A stretch of 64,000 nt of DNA from Alectoria sarmentosa (Eukaryota; Ascomycota; Lecanoromycetes; Lecanorales; Parmeliaceae). The DNA lies in the NCBI GenBank assembly GCA_009733775.1, contig WOGZ01000168.1:1-64000 (forward strand). Direction: 5' to 3'. Positions 34,621 through 46,261 of this stretch are shown piece by piece. A program made the translations under genes and the position numbers. Position 1 is the stretch's first letter. Each line of letters starts with the position of its first letter. The notes below the pieces were generated by a model that searched no databases, was not told the origin of the DNA, and saw only the letters and a list, made by a program, of their open reading frames with translations.

Positions 34621-37600
34621 TCAGGTCTGAGTCGACTCTGACCCGGCAGTGCTTGCATTTTCGGCAGGAGCCAGATTGCCCCTGTCGGCGTAAGTCTTTT
34701 CCTTCTGCACCTGCGCAGCTTGTAAGCAGTCGATGTAGGTTCTGAACTTCACGATCTCGTGTAGTAGGTAAGACGACTTGCGCTCCCAATTCGCCATCGC
34801 TTTCGAATGGTTCGGGTGACGAGGAGAGAACTACGCAGTCGTTAGCAACGGCGCTTTGTCCTGGAGCCGAGTGCAGAAAGGGGGACTTACCGCCAGTAGC
34901 ATGGCCCCCCTCAGCTCGTTGTGCTTCTCGAAGTCCTCCTCAACATTCTTCACGTATGCGAGCAAAGCTTTAAGCTGATCAACCTCCATCAAGACACTGG
35001 CGACCAGGCTCTGTTGCGGTGGTGTCCATTCAGTAATCACGATTTTGTCTCCTGGCAGTCTTGGCTTGAAGCTTCCTTGATCAATTGAGCTTCTTGCACT
35101 TCTGATTGAGCTCTGCAAACTCGGTCTAGGTCCTGAGCTGCCGACGATCGAGAATGATGCGTTCTTTTCAACGTTCAAGAAAGAGGTATCGATGATTGAC
35201 TCGCCCCAGCCGTACTCTATGTTGCTTATACCGCCAACCATTGGCTCCTTGGACAAACGTGCACTCCAGTAATTGGCTGTTGTCACGAATTCTCTAACAA
35301 TCTCCGGAGTGCCGACTTGGAAGAAATGAACCGCGCCTGTAGGCAGTGAAAGTGCCCAGACATGGGGTCTGGTTTTGGAGTAGCCAGGAGGTGGAAGGCC
35401 GCTGGCAATGGTCTGGCGAAGGAGGAAGGTGCCAAGGGTTTCGGCGCTGTCAGCCCAATTACCTCCTCCGACAACACCACCGGGAGCTCTCTGATTTTTG
35501 GCTTTTTGACGAAGAGATTTGGCGTTCATACTGAAAGAAAACAGGCGCAGATAGCCTTTTTCGATGACAGCGAAGCTCTCAACCCAATTTCTGTCCTTGG
35601 CTCTCTTGTCGACGGACTCAAGATGATGCTTGTGCTTCAAGATACCCTCCTTAGCCCACGGTGCACCCGCAAGCTCCAAGCTCTCGTCTTCAAGAAGTGG
35701 AGCGGCGCGAAGGCTCTCTTCCTCACCCGCTGTACCCTCCTCGCGTATGATAGCTTGGCTCAAAGCATTGGCGAACCCGATTGATTGTTGATAGTCGCCC
35801 TGGGGATAATTCGACGCGAAAGAATCGATGGAGATGGTTGTCTGGGTTTTGCCGAAAGATGAGAACTTGCTCCACGCGCTGGTGACAGAAGGGCTTGTGA
35901 CAGAGGACTGTTCATCCAGACTGGATCGCCGGCTGGAGGCTACAGTTCCAGAAGTGGAAGCCGGGTAGAGACGTGGCCTTGACCTATTCTTCGACTGCCA
36001 TCTGCCTGTACCGAGCCGCTGCTCTGAACCTTGACGTCCCCGACTATAGCTGATGTTCTCAGAACCAGCTTTGCTGAGCACGCTAGGTGTACGGCGGAGC
36101 ATGCTATTGGTCATTGCGGACAGACTGTTTAATGTATTCGAGTTCTGCAGGGCAGGCTCGTTAGTCTCGGTTCCATGGAGTGGTAATGGTTGCTGGCGAA
36201 TGGAGACGTAGAAATCCTTGAGGATGATCTCGATCTGATTCTCCCAGGTGCTCAATCTGCCATGAAAGCCAGATCTTACAAATGGGCCACCGTCACCCTC
36301 AGAAGTCGCGTAGTCAAGCTGTGTGAATGGAGTCGAAGTGTATACTGTTTGATCAGATGGTCGCTGCGACAGTCGATAAAGCGGCCTCTGACCCTCAAAT
36401 GATCGTCGTCCTTCTTGCGTATCATGAAATGTCGACGTCTTGCCACTGGAATGCAAAGAGTCTACCCATGGCCGCGGAGGAGGAAGCGTGGAGGCACGGT
36501 TGTTGGTGAAACCATCTGGAGCGGCATCGGTCACTACACGACGGATGGTGGGTAGAATGTTCTTCAGGAACTGTTGGCGCGTCATCTTCGTCTCAATCTC
36601 TGCCTGATGCAGGTCCGTGTTGAGCAACAAGACTGAATAGCAGATCGTATGCACGATATCTGCGGAGCTGTCAGCTGAGCGACTCTGAACATGCGCTCAG
36701 ACGTACCTGTAGCTTTAAACCCATGGCTGGGGTTGCAAGAACACCAGCGGCTAGAGAAGGCATCAAGAATACGGTCTACCTGCTGAGCTTCGCCTTTGAG
36801 GAACAGCTTGCCGCACAAGCCCCGCAAAGCAACGAGGATGTTAAGATTCTGCCAGTCAAAGAGCTCCACGTAGGCTTGTCGCACACGCATACGTTCTGGA
36901 CCTGGTTCTCCAAGCCAAGCGGCTGCCACTGGCTTGCTCGCCAAGCTTTCGTCACCGTCGTAGAGTTGCTTAGCCTGCGCACGATCTGCCTTGGTTGGTT
37001 GGTTTGGATCAATTTCCATACTAAGCTTGTGTGTTGCGTCCTCTGACGTTGGTTCAGGGAAGTGGATGTCGTCGTTTGGCTTCGATGCGCTCTGAACCGA
37101 AGAAGCAGAGTGATAGTCGCTGACAGGAGAGACCTCAGCGCCGTCATTGGTAATGGGTTCATCCAGCTTGCGCGGCTTTTGATCGGGACTGTCAGGCTGC
37201 AGCCACACGCGCTGAGAGCGGTCAGGTGTCTTTGAAGAACCAGCTGGAGACGAATGGTTTTTGCTGGGTGCCACTTGCAATGGGGTGAGCCACTCCCTTG
37301 GTTCGGACTTGGCAGGAACTGCATGAGCAGTGTGTTGCGATGCAGGCAAATTGTTCTTGCGTGTAGAGAGCATGTTCCGATTTCTTGGTGAGTCGATCGA
37401 GCGCTGATGCAATGATTCAGCAGACTCCTTCGGCTTGGAGCGAGGTCGTACATTCTCTTTGCGCGACGACAAAGAGCTAGGGAAGCTAGTTGGTGGTTGA
37501 TCAAGACTTACTGTACCTTGCCGTGCGAGCTGAGGATCACTAGCAGCTCCAGGTATCTTCGATTCGTGGCTGCTGTCATCGTGCAAGAAAGAATTGTCGT

Positions 37601-39407
37601 GAGGTTTCGAGGAATTCGTGTCGTCAGGTGTAAGATGGACTCTCTCGGCGTGGGCTTCCCGCTTTGACGCTGAGATGTCCCGAACTTTGCTGAGAGGATG
37701 ATCGAATGCAGCATCATTCCCTGGATCATGGTTTCGATTGACGGGTTCAACTGACCCTTTAGCTTGTAGAGTGTGAGTGTGTGGAGGAGCCAAATCGCTG
37801 CCGATTGTTCCTGCAAATTGTTGGGCGTTGGAACGCATCGGGTCGTCGAGGAAAGGATTCATGACTTGGCGTAGACTGCTCACAGGACTTTGTTCTATTG
37901 GGTCGGAGAGAGGCGGACGATGCGACTTCACGTTCAACGGGAGCATTGGAGGTAGCATGTCCTCAGACAAGGACTTCTTCCGCCGTCTGAAGAATGAAGA
38001 GTGCTTCTTGGCCAGGGGCGGATGGACGTTTTCCAGCGGAGCAGGCAAAGGCCCCTCGAGTCCATGAGGTTTCGAAATCTTGTGAGGGGTTGCAAAGCCT
38101 TCTCGGCTGTTTGCTCTCGTATGGCCCCGTAGTAGAGGGAAGTGCGGTACTTGAAGGTCATTCGGTCCAGGGGCTGGGTCCTTTGATGATCCGAACATCC
38201 TTCTGAAGAATCCAGGCCGCTCTTTCGTTATGTCTTTCGATTGCATGGTCGGTTGAACGGTTGGATCCAGTCTATGGGCCATAAGAGGCTCCGAATACTG
38301 TCTCACCGGGCTCGGATTCCGCGACTTCAGGAACATGGGCATAGGGCTGATCTGTTTTGAACCCCGCCTGGATGCTGCATATGCATTGGTATTTGATGGC
38401 ATAGGTGCCTCCCACCCAGCTGTGTCACCTTTCTTTTTCTTAATTGGCTGACTTCTCGACGATGCCTTGCTACTTCTCCGCTGATGTGTGGTGGCTTGCG
38501 GTTGTGCTTGAGGTGGATATCCAAAGGCTCTGTCTTTCCGAGGCCCTCCAGGGACAGTGGGTGTCGGTGCAGCATCCGAATCGTCGTAGATTATCGGGTG
38601 AGATCGACTGCTTGGTAGTGGTGGTGGTGGTGGTTGTGCCGTAGAGCTCGATGGCGAATGTACAATCCGAATCCTTTCTCCATGATCGAAGCTTGCCGAA
38701 CGCCGGCCAAGGGCAGGTGGAAATCTTGACGATCCTCCCATTTTGCCCAGATCTACACTTGATGAACCACTGCTCTTATTGCTTTTCCTAGCACCTTGTG
38801 TCGCTGACGGCGTACTAGTACGAAGGACCTTTTCATTTATGACTTCACCTGCATCGCCTTCGCCATGGACACTGTCTATTCGGCCGAGTCCCGATTGAAA
38901 GGCAGAGCTGCTGTGACTCCGGCGGCCGCGTGGGAGGTGAGCAGAATGTCGGTTTGGCGAGTCGTCTGAAGGGAAAGTGAAGTCGGAATTGATGGAGGAA
39001 GAACGTAGGTGTCGAGGCGCACTCTTTGGCTGCGCGGTCAAATCTGAGCTTGTAGAGAAAGGTGGGGGGACGGTTGGCGGAGAAAAGGATTTTGGCTGAT
39101 CAGGATTGAGGGACATGAGCATGTTATCCACCACGGAATGCCGGGTATTGTGCGTCAATGACAGATCATGCGAAATCCTCTCATCCCGAATGTTCTCTTG
39201 TGCAGCACCCCTTGCATTATCCTCCATACGTGTCTCACGTGGCGCTCGATGCGCCTGCTTCGATGCACGCTTTGTCCTAATTTTACTTTTGGGTGTCTGA
39301 GGGGGCGGCTCATTGGTTGTTGCGTTTGAAGGTGCAGATCTGACGCTCAGAGGTCGTGGAGCATCTGCGCCTTGCACGAAAGGTGCCGGACTTTCTCTGC
39401 GATTCAT
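34621..39407 (-). CDS. Sec7-PH Arf guanine-nucleotide exchange factor (SYT1/YEL1-like)
   Basis: Exons 39407-36707, 36659-34891 and 34830-34621; introns of 47 bp (GTACGT donor, CTGAC branch) and 60 bp (GTAAGT); 1,559 aa. Residues 1-820 are low-complexity, Ser/Pro/Arg-rich and basic. The Sec7 domain (about 820-1010) carries FLKGEAQQVDRILDAFSSRW with catalytic Glu873, then DIVHTICYSVLLLNTDLHQA and KMTRQQFLKNILPTI across the first splice. A PH domain lies at about 1237-1375 (KEGILKHKHHLES, WALSLPTGAVHFFQV). The last splice adds FSPRHPNHSKAMANWERKSSYLLHEIVKFRTYIDCLQAA, the conserved C-terminal helix pair of fungal Sec7-PH proteins. It would load Arf-type GTPases with GTP at Golgi or plasma membrane. 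Start is the first ATG in the frame; true N-terminus is less certain. Confidence 0.9.
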
Positions 39408-40462
39408 CGTCGCGGTAACAGAGGGAATTGCTGTCCTTTCGGAGGTCTACGACGTCTACGACGTCGGCTCTTGAAACCAAGCGGCCCATGGATGAGTGCA
39501 CGGGCAGTAGAGTGGCCCAGGATGCCAATGGGGTTTCCGCCAAAGGGCGCATCAACAATACTCCGTAATGGTGTGCTGATTTCCAGGCAATGCTCACTGT
39601 GCCTGAATAAGCGTCGAGACTGGATTGGCTGCGTGTGGCTGATGTGGGGTGGGGAGGGGACAGGTGGAGCGGAGGTGGGAAAGTGGAAAAGTTGCCGGAC
39701 AGCTGCAGGAGTTGCAGGGATCTGCACCAGCAACAAATGACCTTTTCAAGCACAAAGTCTACTCTACAGCTTGTACGAGGCTTCTCATTCGACGGCTTCT
39801 CAACCAGAGACAGCAAAGAGCTGTATCGGAATTATAGGCGTTGGCCAATGATCAACGTTGGAAGGGATCCATGGAGCAGCAGAGGGTCAATCAAGGTATT
39901 GGACTGACAGTAATTGAGGCTTGAGCGCCACCTTGTCTTTCCACTCTCCTCTACAGTAGGCATTGCGCAGTCGTCAAATACTTGGAAAATGAAGGAATGG
40001 ATGCAACCTTCAGTCAGGAGTCAGTATAGTCAGCACACCCTCGTGAGTTGTGTAAGGTAACGTGTTCGCCGGAAGACCAACACAAGTCCCATTCCACTAA
40101 ACCCCTGGATCCTGCAGTTCCACAAGACGCTCGGGCCATCCTCGCTGAGATTGGGACTAGCGTCAGGTACCCGTCAAACTCCGATAATGCTTGGCGCTCT
40201 TGGCATTCTGCAACTTGGTGCTTGGTAGCAGTGTGTACTACCTACCTCTACGTACTTTACTTATTCAGTCTTCACGAAAATGAATGGAAAGATTAATCGT
40301 GTCTTCGCTCAGACATTTCGGAACATGTTGTCTACTGATTTGTCCAAGTCTAGGGCCCTGGATAAATGACAAATGAAAGGCTATATTTACACTCGTCTTG
40401 GCAAGGAAGAGAGAGGCTGGCGGCTTGTTGTCTATGCCAGATGAATTGACGTACATATTGAC
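39408..40462. other. Intergenic, nothing recognised
   Basis: About 1.05 kb; presumed promoter of the Sec7-PH gene plus unassigned sequence leading into the HET pseudogene. Overlapping frames at 39310-39816 are antisense or shifted readings without domains. Confidence 0.4.
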
Positions 40463-41760
40463 ATGTCGATCTATCTCATGCAGTGGAAGACCTACATCGC
40501 ACTATCATACTTCTGCGCTGGTCAGCTGCAAGATCGGCGCATTTTCTGCCAAGGGTGGAATTTTGCCATTGCCCGCCCGTTTCTTTTCTCCTTTCGTCCT
40601 ACCGGCTATTTTTGGATTGATCGTCGTTTCTGTCTGCATGAACCTAAGGGGTAACACCGAAAAGGGACTTCGGATTGCCTTGATGAAAGAAATCTACACG
40701 CGGGCCTTGAATCCATCACTTGGCTGGGTAGTCTAACATCCAACGTTTACATGGCATTGGACAATGTTCAAATGGTTGGTACAACGCTTCTTGCCCTCAC
40801 GGCAGGACGACGTCCGATTGCAAACAATGTCATACTGAGGTCGTATGGATTACCAGAGCCTGGGTCCCCAATATGGACCGGCCTTGGAGACTATCTTGAT
40901 CGGCCGTGGGTCATGCAGGAAGCCATATTACCAGCTAATATCGAGATCACGTGTGGCCATAGAATTTTAAGCTGGGTTCTGTCATCACTGCTGAACGGAT
41001 TCCTCGAATCTGCTGCCCTGCGATCACTGATGATGATGGGGGGAGATTCACTGCCCGCGGAATTTAGCACTGCTACCAATATAAAAGATCACAAAGAGAA
41101 CTCCAATGATCGCAAGGGAAGTCAAGAGGATTTCCTGGGATTCTCGGTCTTACTTCCCGCTTACCACTCGAATTCGGCCACAGAAGCGGAAGATCGAGTT
41201 CACGGCTTGCTCGGCCTGGTAGATCGTGAATTGCAAGAAAGGGTGTCGATCCAATACGGGGACACTCCAGTCGAACGTCTGCAAACGCAGTGCTGCTATC
41301 CAGTCCGACCCAAGCTTTCTTAATCTGCTTTCACCGAAGCGGCCAATGACCGATTTGCCGTTATGGTGTCCAACTTCTAGCGCAGCGCACCTTCAATTGG
41401 ATTCAGTCTTGGTTTACCGCAGTTGATATAAGACGCTCCTCCAGGTACACTTTACGCGACTGGTTACAATTCTCAGACTCTGGGAAAGTACTGCACCTAC
41501 ATCTCTAATAGTCCGCACCCTTTTGGCGACCAGCCTGCGCTGCTAGGTTCTACGAGTATCTTCGTGGGTCATACCGCCAAAGTATTACCCCCGCAGCTTT
41601 TCGTGAACGTGAGCGCGAAAAGACCCTTAATGCTAGGGAAGCAGCTGAAGCGTTGGCATGGGAACCAAAATGGCTTCAACCCTTGCGATCTGCGTATCGT
41701 GTGGACCCTGACACCATGCGTGATGCTCACGTTTGCATACTGATCATATCAGCGCGGTAG
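40463..41760 (+). pseudogene. HET-domain protein, frameshifted pseudogene
   Basis: HET (heterokaryon incompatibility) motifs appear in order but in different frames. Segment 40463-40654 has YIALSYFCAG (usual YxALSYxWG), RRIFCQGWNFAI and YFWIDRRFCLHE (usual WIDAICINQ). After a frame change, about 40640-40730 gives NTEKGLRIALMKEIYTRAL (usual QxxxMxxIYxxA). After another change, 40751-41323 gives LGDYLDRPWVMQEAILPANIEITCGHRILSW (usual RPWxxRxWVxQE) and ATEAEDRVHGLLGLV. Later fragments include LPLWCPTSS (41,360 area; usual LPSWxPDW) and an ATG-less frame at about 41,531-41,759. At least two frameshifts plus stops break it. HET genes control vegetative incompatibility in filamentous ascomycetes, and decayed copies are common. 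Confidence 0.78.
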
Positions 41761-42245
41761 ATGGCTACTACACAGCGATGGATCTAGTTTGCCGTGGATG
41801 TGCATTGCCCTGAATGAAACAAGGGCGAATAGGGGTTGAACGTCTGGACACACTATCTAGAGATCAAATCAGCGTTCCACAACGACTCCACGCGCTTCAT
41901 ACATCGAAACACCTGGCAGTCTCCTCACTAGAAGATCACCGTTGGGGAATCGTATGAAGGCACTATATATGGCGAAGCGTTCAAGCAGCCCGCTCTGTGA
42001 TGAGGATTCTCAGTCAAACAAAAGTGCAACACGTGAGACGTCTGGTGACAAGCCAAAGAGCGGAAACCAAGATATAGTCCACACTCATGGAGAAGAAGAG
42101 TTCTTTGGCCCATCTAATATTTGAGCACCACAAAAAGAGATCTATTCCATATCCCCAACCCTAGAAAATATTGTACCCCTCATCCATCCACAACCAAAGC
42201 CTCATAAAGTCATCCCTCCATTCCCCTCCTCATTCCCCGCTCCCC
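41761..42245. other. Intergenic, nothing recognised
   Basis: Short region after the HET remnant. A 60-codon frame at 41942-42124 has no recognisable features. Confidence 0.4.
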
Positions 42246-42670
42246 TCAAGCAAAAGTATCATCAGGCCAGCACTTCTCCTTCGTCCACACCTTCTGATCA
42301 TGCGTCTCCGCATGAACCTTCTTCTGCGTCTGGTTCGACGCCACAATCTCCTTCTTGCAAAACGCACACTATTCCCACCCGGGTCACCCATCAGCAACGC
42401 ACCAAACTCCCGCCACATTGTAGAAACCGTCGACCAAAGGCGAGCACAAGGAAGGACGTACGTACCTTGGACATGGCCGTGGGCGCTTTGACAGGGTTGC
42501 CGTTGGCCTTGACGGGGGCGCGGGTGCCGGCCGCGTCTGCTTTCTTGTGCTCGCGGTTGATCTGGGTGGAGCGAGTTTTGCATCAGCAAGTGGGGATCTG
42601 AGCGCCAGGGATGGATCAAGAAAGTGGAGACAGGGGCAAGACGAACACGGTCTTTCTTTGAAATGGGCAT
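42246..42670 (-). CDS. Small zinc-finger protein (At2g23090-like)
   Basis: Three exons, 42670-42647, 42561-42466 and 42368-42246; introns of 85 bp (GTTCGT) and 97 bp (GTACGT donor, TAG acceptor); 80 aa. The spliced protein starts MPISKKDRINREHKKADAAG, has a central KAPTAMSK stretch, then CAFCKKEIVASNQTQKKVHAETH, a Cys2-His2 arrangement (C-x2-C ... H-x3-H), and ends KEKCWPDDTFA. It matches the small conserved family of basic N-terminus plus single finger typified by plant At2g23090. The biochemical role is not known. It is easy to miss because no exon exceeds 125 bp. Confidence 0.82.
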
Positions 42671-43024
42671 GGTTGCGGGGTTTATGTGATGGGTCGGCTG
42701 ACGGCGTCTGGTGGGTCCGTTGTATGGAGATGCAAGATCGAACGGGTTTGAGAGATGTGAGATGGAAGGGTTAAAGGTTGATTGGGGCTGGTATGTTGTT
42801 ATTCGAATACACTTAAAGATTTCTCCTTGACGAGCCTGAGCAATTATGAGCGGCTGTGCGCTTATCCACTGCGGCTAAAAGTCGTCGCCAAGCCCGCATT
42901 ATTTGTATATAAAGTAAAGTACCGCTTGGAGCATCCCCATCTTGCACCGAAAGAGGTCGAGACGCATTCACTATTCACGTTCCATCTTTGCATTCTCATC
43001 TTCAGCGTTACTCAACACGATCAA
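42671..43024. promoter_or_regulatory. Divergent promoter region, zinc finger / UNC50
   Basis: 354 bp between divergent starts. A TATATAAAG-like stretch at about 42,905-42,916 lies roughly 110 bp before the UNC50 ATG; whether it is a TATA element is inference. Confidence 0.4.
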
Positions 43025-44259
43025 ATGAACCCCCATATCTCGATACCGCGACAGCATGGCGGGACACCGAGCTTCGGGGGAACAACGCCCGCGACTCGCT
43101 CGGAAGGGCTACGAATGCCACGGTTCTTCAAGAGGTGCGTCTGACAGTTGGGGGCTCTAGAATCTATACATTCTTTTTGACAAGCTATCCTATTACGCAA
43201 AGGCGGCGGGATTGAGGAGAGAACAAGTACGTAGAGCTGACGCCTGGCGACTCTCAGACTATTCAAATTCCCGCAGATGGATTTCGAAATGGCAATATGG
43301 GAGATGACAAGCCTCTTGATAGCGCCGAAGAAAGTCTTCAGATCGATATACTACCACGTACGCCCCTAAGGCGCATCTTTTAGTCCTCAACTGTCTTCTA
43401 ACCTCTTGTTTCTAGAAACGTACGCCTCCACACTCCCCCCCCTTTCCGATCCCTAATACGGCTCTCTACAGAAACCAAAAATACATGGCACCGCCCCGAC
43501 CCCTCCTTCACATACCTCCTCTCCTTCTTCATGCTCCTCACGGGCGTAGCATGGGGCATCGCCTACACCACGTCTGTCGGCGCAACGGTGCGGCTGACTC
43601 TTTTCTTTGTCTTTGTACATTTCCTGGCCGTGTCGCTGCTGGTAGCGACGGCGGCGTTTTTCCTGGTTGGTAGATTGCTCGGACCGGGTATTGCGGGACT
43701 ACCGGGACGGAGAAGACAGCAGGGGTTGTTTACGCAGGCGGGGGAGGCAGAACAATTGGAGTTTGGGTATTGTTTTGATGTGAGTGGTGGGACTGGTTGT
43801 GGGGACTTGAGGATAGGACAGGCTGACAGTGGGGATGTTGCAGGTCGCTATACGAGCGTTCTTTCCGGTCTGGGTATGGTTGTACGTTATGCAGTTCATT
43901 CTCTGGCCGTTGATAGCGAGGGACAACTGGTAAGCATCGGCGCACATTTGGCATGATTTTGAGTGGCTGACAATTTCCTTTCCTCAGGGTATCTATGTTC
44001 TTCGGCAACACTCTGTACCTAGTAGCTCTGGGCTACTATACGATCGTTTGCTTCTTGGGCTACAACGGTATGCACCCTTGTCTTTCCAATGGCACGGCCA
44101 CTTTCAGGCTGACGTCTGCTGCCAGCTCTGCCATTTCTCCACCACACCGAGCTCCTCCTCTCTCCCTGCTTTGTGTATGCCATACTTTGGTTCGCTAGTC
44201 TTTTCGGCTTCAACATAGCGAAGCACGTCGGACCTTTGCTGATAACGGGGGCCGGGTAA
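43025..44259 (+). CDS. GMH1: UNC50/GMH1 Golgi membrane protein
   Basis: Seven exons: 43025-43134, 43258-43357, 43416-43419 (4 nt), 43472-43779, 43844-43929, 43988-44067 and 44126-44259; 273 aa. The spliced protein follows the UNC-50 pattern: FKFPQMDFEMAIWEMTSLL, RSIYYHKQTKNTWHRPDPSF, TM segments from LLSFFMLLTGVAWGIAYTT, LEFGYCFDVAIRAFFPVW, LYVMQFILWPLIARDNW, GNTLYLVALGYYTIVCFLGYNALPFL and FASLFGFNIAKH. About six TMs. Yeast Gmh1 is a Golgi protein that interacts with the Arf-GEF Gea1/Gea2. Intron lengths 123, 58, 52, 64, 58 and 58 bp. The coding strand switches from C-rich to G-rich inside the gene. Convergent with PML1. Confidence 0.92.
43416..43419 (+). other. Four-nucleotide microexon (AAAC) of UNC50/GMH1
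   Basis: The donor GTACGC at 43358 follows a codon-complete CAC; TCTAG ends at 43415; AAAC is followed by a second GTACGC donor at 43420; the next acceptor CTACAG ends at 43471. Joining CAC + AAAC + AAACC gives H-K-Q-T-K in frame, matching the conserved KQTK of UNC50 proteins. Skipping the 4 nt breaks the frame and meets a stop. Each flanking intron has a CTAAC/CTAAT branch point. Confidence 0.85.
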
Positions 44260-44468
44260 GGTGGAGAGGCCGACTTGTAACATTGTACAAAAGATGATGC
44301 GGCATTTAGCGAGGCGTTTTGGGTGATGATAGCATAGACGAGCAAAGTTTGATCGTAACAGCATTGGATTGACTCGATCGGCGCTGCCAAAGCATTTATT
44401 CGGAATGTCCACCTGGGATAGAAAGCCTCTTGAGGTTTCGTTTCGTGTCATCTTCTGATCAAAGCCCT

Positions 44469-45570
44469 TCAGCCCTTTGGTGGATCCTTCGGCGGCAGCA
44501 TCAAAACGTACTCCCTATCCAAACGCGTCAGCCCATCCCTCCATCAAACCGTCCAAAATATCCCCAACCAACCTCGTCGACTCCCCAAACCTCACCACAT
44601 CCCCACTCCGAACCTCCACAAACCTCCTCTCCGGCACCGCCTCCCCATTCACCCTCGTCCCATTCGCGCTCTCCAAATCAATCACATACGGCTTCACCCC
44701 GCCCTTCTTCCCCCCCCACTCATCCCTCTTCTCCGTGTACCGAAACTGCAGCACCGCATGCTGCTTGCTGCAACTGGGATGCTCAATCGGGAAATCCACC
44801 ACGGCGCGCTCCCGTCCAAACAACCAACACGAGCGCTCATGGATCGGCAACGTCTCGAGGACCTCGGCACCCTTGAAGACGTAGAGGCGCCACGCGGCCG
44901 ACGAGGGCGGCAGGCGCGATTCGGGCGGTTCGTTGTATTTGAGGACGATGGACGTATGGGCCACGGTGTTCGTTTCCGCGGCGAGTTTCCCCGTGGCGGC
45001 GTAGTTCGGTTTCTGCTTCTCGATCGCTCCGGGCGGTTTGATGATGACGACGGCACCGTCGTCGTCGGAAGTGGGGTTTTGGTCAAAGGCGGCTTGTTGC
45101 GAGGGGAGCGGGGCCTTTGCGCGCGTCCAGGCTGGTGGCGGAGTGGGCGAGCGGCGGCGCGGGGGGGGAGATGGGTTCGCTCGCTCGGTGCGATAATCGG
45201 AGTGCCGGCGACGGTCTCGCGAGTCGTGGTTTGGCGGCGGCGGAGAGCGAGAGGCGCCGTACTCACGGTTTGAAACTCTGCGATCGTCGTCTCGGAGGCG
45301 GCGGGGGGGCGATCTGCTGTTGCGGGACACACGCTCTCTGTTCTCCCGTCGCCGATCAGGGCGTGGGCTCCGTGAACGATTGTTTCTTCTGCGATGGTCG
45401 GATCGGGGCTCGTCTCTTGTGCTCGCACGGGTTTTGTCCGCAGGGCGCGGTCGGTCGCTGCTTCGCCTCCTCTCGTCTCGCGCGCTTTTTCTTCGATCGG
45501 GTTCGGAATCAGTGGAGTAGCGTCGTCGATGCTGCCTCCGGCTGTCGAAATCGGATCCGCGGTCCGACAT
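44469..45570 (-). CDS. PML1: FHA-domain protein of the PML1/SNIP1 family
   Basis: Exons 45570-44573 and 44514-44469 with a 58-bp intron; 347 aa. Residues 1-170 are Arg/Ser/Asp-rich (RS-like, DRRR and RSPPPP motifs). The FHA domain occupies about 230-345: WRLYVFKG, LFGRERAVVDFPIEHPSCSKQHAVLQFR (phosphothreonine-binding GR and SxxH) and IDLESANGTRVNG. The final splice restores ESTREYVLMLPPKDPPKG, the expected last FHA strand; reading through the intron would end the protein with an unrelated tail. Yeast Pml1 is in the RES complex (pre-mRNA retention and splicing); human SNIP1 is its counterpart. The start MSDRGSDF is chosen over an upstream in-frame ATG at 45696, whose extension is Arg-rich without family support. 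Confidence 0.9.
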
Positions 45571-46261
45571 CTTGTGTGGTCGGTGGGAATTGTCAGTAGC
45601 TCGAAGTCGAAAATACTTTGCCCGCAAAATGCCAAGAGGAGCGCGCGTATTGCGTCTACGGCGGGTACTCCACCGGCTCCTTTGCTGCATCCGCAATGAC
45701 CTGGACTCACGTGCCTTCTTCCGGGCAATATACTTTCATACTTCTTCAATGGCCACGCGCTAGCCTGAACCCTGCTGCTGTACATGAATAGACCTGCTGA
45801 CTCGTCAGTCTAGACCGTGGAGGCTCTCCGTTAGCATTGTTTACCTTGGCGTAAGCCCGCTCGGCCATCGGGTAAGACATTCTCCTTTTGGCAAGCTCGA
45901 AATCATATTCTTCCTGGTAGACAGCGAAGAACCTCAGCTTTGGCTGTGAGCTCTTATTATACCTGCCAATCATATAATGTTTCTGTACACGGTGACTTTC
46001 GCTTTCTTTATGCAAGGTTCAAATCAGCAAACTTAATCTATCTTCGAGGGCTAGGTACTTTAGCCAAGATCTAAGAGAGTAAGAAACATAAACCACTGTT
46101 GGCGCTGACTCAATGACAAGACTTAAGTACTAATGATGTATATATTGGCGATGTCTCACTCGGATTTTGTTACTTGTTTCCAAGATCTGACTTTCTCCTT
46201 TCCTTTGGCCACACATCGTATTCCCTAAACCGTCCTATACGATACTTATCTAGTAGTCAAG
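45571..46261. promoter_or_regulatory. Divergent promoter region, PML1 / unknown gene
   Basis: 691 bp between divergent starts. An 89-codon minus-strand frame (45746-46015) has no recognisable domain and is not annotated. Confidence 0.4.

Noticed and set aside
39310..39816. 168-codon ORF overlapping the Sec7-PH start as an N-terminal extension
   Set aside because: It is in another frame and has no splice junction that would join it to the MNRRESPAPF start.
41531..41759. Separate small gene after the HET domain
   Set aside because: The frame has protein-like character (REREREKTLNAREAAEALAW) but no ATG or splice link; treated as part of the HET pseudogene.
44758..45273. Long plus-strand frames opposite PML1
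   Set aside because: FHA and RS-like features lie on the minus strand; these are antisense readings of a GC-rich gene.
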